From Mytilus galloprovincialis (Eukaryota; Mollusca; Bivalvia; Mytilida; Mytilidae): a stretch of 64,000 nt of DNA. The DNA is taken from contig NC_134847.1 of the NCBI RefSeq assembly GCF_965363235.1, positions 47,619,305 through 47,683,304 of the forward strand, written 5' to 3'. The translations under genes and the position numbers were made by a program. Below the pieces are notes generated by a model. The model ran no database searches. It was not told the DNA's origin and saw nothing but the letters and a program-made list of their open reading frames with translations. This document shows positions 57,211-64,000 of this stretch, piece by piece (positions within the stretch are counted from its first letter, which is position 1; each line of letters opens with the position of its first letter).

Positions 57211-57435
57211 TTAAATGATGAATGGCTGGCGAATAGCCTCACTTTCGAAATCGAACCAAAACAAAGCGTTTGCTTGCGACCTGCCCTTTAAATCGAAAAA
57301 ATTATCAAGAGTTACTTCCCCATAATTTGATAATATCATTTTCAAGATTTTTTCTGGGTCTTCACAAATAATATTACTCCCAGATGCTTTTATTAAAGAA
57401 TTAGTTTGTTCATAAATTTTAAAACATTTTATCAA
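57211..57435 (-). CDS. Possible terminal exon of an unrecognised gene
   Basis: The minus-strand frame ending at a TAA (57211-57213) reads like real protein: CEDPEKILKMILSNYGEV then TLDNFFDLKGRSQANALF. It can be entered through an acceptor (aaatatttgctaacag, before 57435). No ATG-led version of useful length exists. No upstream exon was found between 57436 and the satellite, and I recognise no family. It lies 155 bp upstream of the ZMYM start on the same strand. It could also be a fragment of a dead gene. Confidence 0.3.
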   Translation of the reverse strand: MIKCFKIYEQTNSLIKASGSNIICEDPEKILKMILSNYGEVTLDNFFDLKGRSQANALFWFDFESEAIRQPFII

Positions 57436-57491
57436 CACTGTTAGCAAATATTTAATAGAAAACTGAATAATTATATACTAAAATTACCACT

Positions 57492-57526
57492 AAGGACGTA
57501 TAACTAACATCTAATATACGTCCTTG
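57492..57526. repeat. Perfect hairpin
   Basis: AAGGACGTAT and ATACGTCCTT form 10-bp arms around a loop of about 14 nt. Confidence 0.6.
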
Positions 57527-57531
57527 GTATC

Positions 57532-57680
57532 ATAGGCGGATCCAGGGAGGGAGACCCCCTTTCGCGGGAAAAATTTGGTTGATTATATAGGGAATCATTG
57601 AAGCATGACTGGAGCGGGCCCCCCATTAGGTCAGTCACCCCCCCCCCCCCTTTTAGGAAAAGTTCTGGATCCGCCACTGT
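57532..57680. mobile_element. MITE family M1, second copy
   Basis: Ends 'aggcggatccaggga' and 'ttctggatccgccactg'. The interior 'tggttgattatatagggaat' and 'attgaagcatgactggagcg' match 13000-13150. Contains a poly-C run (about 57637-57650). Confidence 0.8.
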
Positions 57681-57800
57681 ATAACACAGAACCGTGACAG
57701 TCTATACTTGATCATACTTATTATAGAAAGTCCCTGCACAAAGATAAACTGACATGATGGTGTTATACATCATTATTTGTTTCTTCGCTTCTACTTCTAC

Positions 57801-58410
57801 TAGAGTGGGGCGCTCAGTCATATTCGCCGTGGACACAATTTCGCCGTTTTAAGATTTTGAGGTGCAAAAACTTCAAAGGATGGTTGAAATGGAAGAAATA
57901 TATGCCGGTAAATTATATTTTTTTAACAAATATGATTATTTTTGAAAATGAGACCAACATTCAGCACTTACAGGAATGGACCGAAAAACGGACAACGATT
58001 TTCAGCCAATTTCCTGAATGAAGAAAAGATTTCAAAGAAGAATATCTTAGTAATTCTTTGACTGATTGCCCTAAATTTCAGTTTTATACACTTTCAAAAT
58101 GTCTGCTATTCATTTATAAAGAAATTTATTTAATAGATATTGTTTAAAGCTACAGATATTTGGTTTTAAATAGATGTGTAAAAACGGCGAATATGTGTCC
58201 CCCGTTGACAAAACATCAGGAAATATCAAACACACTTTAATCCAAATGTCCGATGATTTTTCTCAAAACAAACACGTTTTCAAGCTAAGAATATTTTGCA
58301 TTTGAAGTTATCTTCATTTAGAAATATCAGTATACTTCAACAACGCAAAATTCTGAACATATACTGAAGAAAACATGGAAAGATATGGCGAAAATGAGCA
58401 CCCCACTCTA
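57801..58410. mobile_element. TA-flanked inverted-repeat element, 610 bp
   Basis: Left TAGAGTGGGGCGCTCA and right TGAGCACCCCACTCTA are complementary but for one base. The outermost TA may be a Tc1/mariner-type target duplication. Subterminal 'attcgccg' / 'cggcgaat' strings recur in both orientations. No transposase frame. Confidence 0.75.
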
Positions 58411-58639
58411 TATATAATGACCGCCTTCAAGTCCTTCGACACGTTGAAGTTTACGTCACTTGTACTGCGCATTGCTTTGTCACGGTGAAGATATATATAC
58501 GGTGAAATATAACAAATTTGTGATTATAAACAACAACTAAAATTACATAGTGGTAGTGCATATTTTTAATTTATTATTTTAATATTAAGATACGACTATT
58601 TACACATGATGAATTGCTGACTGTAGGTGTAGGTTGAGA

Positions 58640-59215
58640 CGGCTACTTTGAACGACTCTATAGAGTCGCTCATCACAACACTCAGGGGAAGGCTGTCAGT
58701 CCAGATTTTAATTGTGCGTGAAAAAATGATTGTTGCCTTATTTGTGTTCTGCAGGATGGAATTTGGTATGAGAGTGTGTGCATGTTCCTGGACTGTCTGA
58801 GCGGTTGAATTAGTCTGTCTGTTTTTGTGACTGCAATGAGATGATATGTTATTTTATAAAACATGACCAGGCGTGAATCTGTTCTTCTGTGTTCGAGGTC
58901 TCTCAAATTTTAATTATCTATCGTGTCACTAACGCTTGAGGTGTTTCTGTGTCGGTTAGTTACGGTGACATATCTAACAGCCCTTCTTTGTACTTTTTCT
59001 ATTTTGTTAATATCATCAGTATAAGTAAGGGTCCCAAACTGAACAGGCATATTCTAGTGATGGTCTGACTAAGGGTTTAAATGCCTGTTCCTTTACTGAG
59101 GTGGAACTGATGTTAATATTCCTTCGAAGGAAACCTTAGAGTGTTCTGTTTGCTTTATTACAGATTTTAAGTCTGATTGAATTGTCACACCTATAGGTAT
59201 TTTGCACTAGTGTGG
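58640..59215 (-). pseudogene. LINE ORF2 C-terminal fragment, CR1/jockey-group
   Basis: On the minus strand broken frames encode KANRTL, LRRNINISSTSVKEQAFK, PLVRPSLEYACSVWDPY and INKIEKVQRRAVRYVT. The open frame 58906-58682 then has RDLEHRRTDSRLVMFYKI, RNMHTLSYQIPSCRTQIR and QQSFFHAQ, the typical C-terminal end of these elements. There are frameshifts near 59040 and a stop near 59140. The 5' part of the enzyme is absent. Confidence 0.75.
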
Positions 59216-59817
59216 ATCTAGCCGGCGTTAATATTCATGAGGCTAGCCGTCAATAATATTCATGAGATCAAAACCGCGTTCGATGAAATGTTTTGGGTAG
59301 TTATTAGATTGTGACAATAAAATAAATTTTGCTGTTAATATCCATTATGGTTATGCTATTTATAGCAATATAAAGTAATTAGGAAATAGTAAGCCAATAG
59401 GTGTCTTCTGCAAGGTCCGCGTCATTTAAAATGAAAGTAAATGAAAAGTTTAATTGCATTGCCTCACACAACACAAAACAATTATGATCATTAAAATGTT
59501 GTTATTATTGAATCAATGTAAACTTTAGTAATTAAAACAAGATGATTAAATAGAGGGTAATTAAATGGAATTAATTGTCATATGGGCATTCCATAATCTG
59601 TTCGTTGTCTACAAATATAGTCCAATTCTAAAACTAAAATATACAATACATATGATAGTATCACACAATTAAAAAGATCAGAAAAACAAGAAACATAGTT
59701 AATTGAAGACATATAATAAACAGAAAAATAGAAACTGTCAATTACTATTTCAATGACATAATTCTTCAAAATTACGGAGATCAATAAGAGTCTTTAATCT
59801 TTAATTCAGTCCATATT
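59216..59817. other. Non-coding sequence before the satellite
   Basis: No gene. Two copies of 'attcatgag' with 'ctagccg' occur at 59220-59275. Confidence 0.5.
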
Positions 59818-62800
59818 ATTGCCTCTAAAATGGCCCATATCACTTATGCCCTAGACCCGTACGAGTTAGTCAGAAAAGGATAAGGGGGGTACCCTGGCAT
59901 ATCACAAATTCGAAAATGAACTATTGCCGGCTGGCCAAACGAAGAGATTCTCCACGTGGGCAATGATACCAGAGGAAGAGGAACTAATTGCCTTTAAAAT
60001 GGCCCATAGCACTTATACCCTAGACCCGTACGAGTTTGTCAGTAGAGGGTTCAAAGGGGGGATATGGAATCCAAGATACAACGAATTCGAACTGAACTAT
60101 TGCCGGCTGGCCAAACTAAGAGATTCTCCACATCGACCATTATACCAGAGGTAGAGGTTGGTATTGCCTCTAAAATGGCCCATAGCACTTATGCCCTAGA
60201 CCCGTACGAGTTAGTCAGAAAAGGATAAGGGGGGTACCCTGGTATATCACAAATTCGAAAATGAACTATTGCCGGCTGGCCAAACGAAGAGATTCTCCAC
60301 GTGGGCAATGATACCAGAGGAAGAGGTACTTATTGCCTTTAAAATGGCCCATAGCACTTATACCCTAGACCCGTACGAGTTTGTCAGTAGAGGGTTCAAA
60401 GGGGGGATATGGAATCCAAGATACAACGAATTCGAACTGAACTATTGCCGGCTGGCCAAACTAAGAGATTCTCCACATCGACCATTATACCAGAGGTAGA
60501 GGTTGGTATTGCCTCTAAAATGGCCCATATCACTTATGCCCTAGACCCGTACGAGTTAGTCAGAAAAGGATAAGGGGGGTACCCTGGCATATCACAAATT
60601 CGAAAATGAACTATTGCCGGCTGGCCAAACGAAGAGATTCTCCACGTGGGCAATGATACCAGAGGAAGAGGAACTAATTGCCTTTAAAATGGCCCATAGC
60701 ACTTATACCCTAGACCCGTACGAGTTTGTCAGTAGAGGGTTCAAAGGGGGGATATGGAATCCAAGATACAACGAATTCGAACTGAACTATTGCCGGCTGG
60801 CCAAACTAAGAGATTCTCCACATCGACCATTATACCAGAGGTAGAGGTTGGTATTGCCTCTAAAATGGCCCATAGCACTTATGCCCTAGACCCGTACGAG
60901 TTAGTCAGAAAAGGATAAGGGGGGTACCCTGGTATATCACAAATTCGAAAATGAACTATTGCCGGCTGGCCAAACGAAGAGATTCTCCACGTGGGCAATG
61001 ATACCAGAGGAAGAGGTACTTATTGCCTTTAAAATGGCCCATAGCACTTATACCCTAGACCCGTACGAGTTTGTCAGTAGAGGGTTCAAAGGGGGGATAT
61101 GGAATCCAAGATACAACGAATTCGAACTGAACTATTGCCGGCTGGCCAAACTAAGAGATTCTCCACATCGACCATTATACCAGAGGTAGAGGTTGGTATT
61201 GCCTCTAAAATGGCCCATATCACTTATGCCCTAGACCCGTACGAGTTAGTCAGAAAAGGATAAGGGGGGTACCCTGGCATATCACAAATTCGAAAATGAA
61301 CTATTGCCGGCTGGCCAAACGAAGAGATTCTCCACGTGGGCAATGATACCAGAGGAAGAGGAACTAATTGCCTTTAAAATGGCCCATAGCACTTATACCC
61401 TAGACCCGTACGAGTTTGTCAGTAGAGGGTTCAAAGGGGGGATATGGAATCCAAGATACAACGAATTCGAACTGAACTATTGCCGGCTGGCCAAACTAAG
61501 AGATTCTCCACATCGACCATTATACCAGAGGTAGAGGTTGGTATTGCCTCTAAAATGGCCCATAGCACTTATGCCCTAGACCCGTACGAGTTAGTCAGAA
61601 AAGGATAAGGGGGGTACCCTGGTATATCACAAATTCGAAAATGAACTATTGCCGGCTGGCCAAACGAAGAGATTCTCCACGTGGGCAATGATACCAGAGG
61701 AAGAGGTACTTATTGCCTTTAAAATGGCCCATAGCACTTATACCCTAGACCCGTACGAGTTTGTCAGTAGAGGGTTCAAAGGGGGGATATGGAATCCAAG
61801 ATACAACGAATTCGAACTGAACTATTGCCGGCTGGCCAAACTAAGAGATTCTCCACATCGACCATTATACCAGAGGTAGAGGTTGGTATTGCCTCTAAAA
61901 TGGCCCATATCACTTATGCCCTAGACCCGTACGAGTTAGTCAGAAAAGGATAAGGGGGGTACCCTGGCATATCACAAATTCGAAAATGAACTATTGCCGG
62001 CTGGCCAAACGAAGAGATTCTCCACGTGGGCAATGATACCAGAGGAAGAGGAACTAATTGCCTTTAAAATGGCCCATAGCACTTATACCCTAGACCCGTA
62101 CGAGTTTGTCAGTAGAGGGTTCAAAGGGGGGATATGGAATCCAAGATACAACGAATTCGAACTGAACTATTGCCGGCTGGCCAAACTAAGAGATTCTCCA
62201 CATCGACCATTATACCAGAGGTAGAGGTTGGTATTGCCTCTAAAATGGCCCATAGCACTTATGCCCTAGACCCGTACGAGTTAGTCAGAAAAGGATAAGG
62301 GGGGTACCCTGGTATATCACAAATTCGAAAATGAACTATTGCCGGCTGGCCAAACGAAGAGATTCTCCACGTGGGCAATGATACCAGAGGAAGAGGTACT
62401 TATTGCCTTTAAAATGGCCCATAGCACTTATACCCTAGACCCGTACGAGTTTGTCAGTAGAGGGTTCAAAGGGGGGATATGGAATCCAAGATACAACGAA
62501 TTCGAACTGAACTATTGCCGGCTGGCCAAACTAAGAGATTCTCCACATCGACCATTATACCAGAGGTAGAGGTTGGTATTGCCTCTAAAATGGCCCATAT
62601 CACTTATGCCCTAGACCCGTACGAGTTAGTCAGAAAAGGATAAGGGGGGTACCCTGGCATATCACAAATTCGAAAATGAACTATTGCCGGCTGGCCAAAC
62701 GAAGAGATTCTCCACGTGGGCAATGATACCAGAGGAAGAGGAACTAATTGCCTTTAAAATGGCCCATAGCACTTATACCCTAGACCCGTACGAGTTTGTC

Positions 62801-64000
62801 AGTAGAGGGTTCAAAGGGGGGATATGGAATCCAAGATACAACGAATTCGAACTGAACTATTGCCGGCTGGCCAAACTAAGAGATTCTCCACATCGACCAT
62901 TATACCAGAGGTAGAGGTTGGTATTGCCTCTAAAATGGCCCATAGCACTTATGCCCTAGACCCGTACGAGTTAGTCAGAAAAGGATAAGGGGGGTACCCT
63001 GGTATATCACAAATTCGAAAATGAACTATTGCCGGCTGGCCAAACGAAGAGATTCTCCACGTGGGCAATGATACCAGAGGAAGAGGTACTTATTGCCTTT
63101 AAAATGGCCCATAGCACTTATACCCTAGACCCGTACGAGTTTGTCAGTAGAGGGTTCAAAGGGGGGATATGGAATCCAAGATACAACGAATTCGAACTGA
63201 ACTATTGCCGGCTGGCCAAACTAAGAGATTCTCCACATCGACCATTATACCAGAGGTAGAGGTTGGTATTGCCTCTAAAATGGCCCATATCACTTATGCC
63301 CTAGACCCGTACGAGTTAGTCAGAAAAGGATAAGGGGGGTACCCTGGTATATCACAAATTCGAAAATGAACTATTGCCGGCTGGCCAAACGAAGAGATTC
63401 TCCACGTGGGCAATGATACCAGAGGAAGAGGTACTTATTGCCTTTAAAATGGCCCATAGCACTTATACCCTAGACCCGTACGAGTTTGTCAGTAGAGGGT
63501 TCAAAGGGGGAATATGGAATCAAAGATACAACGAATTAGAACTGAACTATTGCCGGCTGGCAAAACTAAGAGATTCTCCACATCGACCATTATACCAGAG
63601 GTAGAGGTTGGTATTGCCTCTAAAATGGCCCATATCACTTATGCCCTAGACCCGTACGAGTTAGTCAGAAAAGGATAAGGGGGGTACCCTGGCATATCAC
63701 AAATTCGAAAATGAACTATTGCCGGCTGGCCAAACGAAGAGATTCTCCACGTGGGCAATGATACCAGAGGAAGAGGAACTAATTGCCTTTAAAATGGCCC
63801 ATAGCACTTATACCCTAGACCCGTACGAGTTTGTCAGTAGAGGGTTCAAAGGGGGGATATGGAATCCAAGATACAACGAATTCGAACTGAACTATTGCCG
63901 GCTGGCCAAACTAAGAGATTCTCCACATCGACCATTATACCAGAGGTAGAGGTTGGTATTGCCTCTAAAATGGCCCATAGCACTTATGCCCTAGACCCGT
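59818..64000 (+). repeat. 345-bp satellite array with 690-bp higher-order structure and a conserved open frame
   Basis: Twelve units of exactly 345 bp follow each other and the array runs off the window. Each unit is two diverged halves: one starting 'ttgcctctaaaatggcccat' (169 bp) and one starting 'ttgcctttaaaatggcccat' (176 bp). They share 'cctagacccgtacgagtt', 'aactattgccggctggccaa' and 'agagattctccac'. Units alternate between variant A (ccatatcac, ctggcata, gaactaatt) and B (ccatagcac, ctggtata, gtacttatt), giving a 690-bp period. Unit 11 (about 63265-63609) is an A/B hybrid with private changes. In every unit one frame is open for about 94 codons. Confidence 0.95.
59924..60154 (+). other. 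Representative satellite-unit ORF (76 codons), repeated every 345 bp
   Basis: The frame has AMIPEEEELIAFKMAHST, LDPYEFVSRGFKGGIWNP and LAKLRDSPHRPLYQR, then a stop. It recurs at 60269, 60614, 60959, 61304, 61649, 61994, 62339, 62684, 63029, 63374 and 63719, with only Glu/Val at one site plus a few changes in the 63374 copy. It begins at TTG; the first ATG leaves 63 codons. I know no family for it. It may be a fossil of a coding sequence caught in the satellite rather than a working gene. Confidence 0.4.

Noticed and set aside
59924..63949. Twelve tandem genes of 76 codons
   Set aside because: The frames begin at TTG without an ATG context, have no promoter or splice signals of their own, and are a by-product of a perfect tandem repeat. 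Kept only as a conserved frame of possible coding origin.
1..64000. Bacterial operon, phage or plasmid interpretation
   Set aside because: No operons or ribosome-binding sites; genes have GT-AG introns and the DNA is filled with eukaryotic LINEs, MITEs and satellites.

Overview
The window is nuclear DNA from a eukaryote, most likely a marine bivalve of the Mytilus type. The DNA is AT-rich, the genes have GT-AG introns, and several dispersed repeats have the look of mussel genome repeats. The taxon is an inference from repeat recognition, not from a search.

Layout. 1-8 kb: a 5'-truncated, frameshifted L1/Tx1-type LINE between 14-bp target-site duplications, a decayed Penelope-like fragment and a dispersed repeat. 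8.0-9.85 kb (minus): the large 3' exon of a class A G-protein-coupled receptor with a long, unfamiliar extracellular N-terminus. 10-14.2 kb: a strongly diverged tandem array (monomer about 210-290 bp) broken up by nested insertions. 14.2-21.5 kb: non-coding DNA with foldback elements, MITEs and dispersed repeats. 21.6-22.6 kb (minus): an intronless SLC39/ZIP zinc transporter. 23.5-26.4 kb: a broken CR1/L2-like LINE with a 2A-like motif, two PHD-type fingers, a damaged endonuclease and a reverse transcriptase missing its first catalytic motif. 26.4-28.1 kb: a 27-bp minisatellite.

The main gene fills 31.3-57.1 kb on the minus strand. I could join 19 exons with consensus GT-AG junctions and matching phases into one frame of 5343 nt (1780 aa plus stop). 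It is a ZMYM2/3/4-type protein: a long acidic N-terminus with SUMO-interacting-motif candidates, eight MYM-type zinc fingers, a Pro/Ile/Val-rich segment and the C-terminal DUF3504 (KRAR1-like) domain. Its introns are full of TTAA-type MITEs, other inverted-repeat elements and local tandem repeats. Exon 9 is followed by seven further copies of its own 3' end, each with a consensus splice donor. A CCGGAAGT (ETS-type) site lies about 34 bp upstream of the start codon.

57.1-59.8 kb holds an unassigned minus-strand ORF, two short inverted-repeat elements and a LINE 3' fragment. From 59.82 kb to the window end there is a nearly perfect 345-bp satellite. Each unit is made of two diverged halves (169 + 176 bp), and A/B variants alternate to give a 690-bp higher-order repeat. 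Every unit keeps the same open frame.

The genes do not form a pathway: they are a receptor, a metal transporter and a probable nuclear chromatin regulator set among mobile elements. The most unusual structures are the nested satellite with its conserved frame, the exon-tail/splice-donor array in ZMYM intron 9, the eroded tandem array at 10-14 kb, and the LINE with the 2A-like motif.
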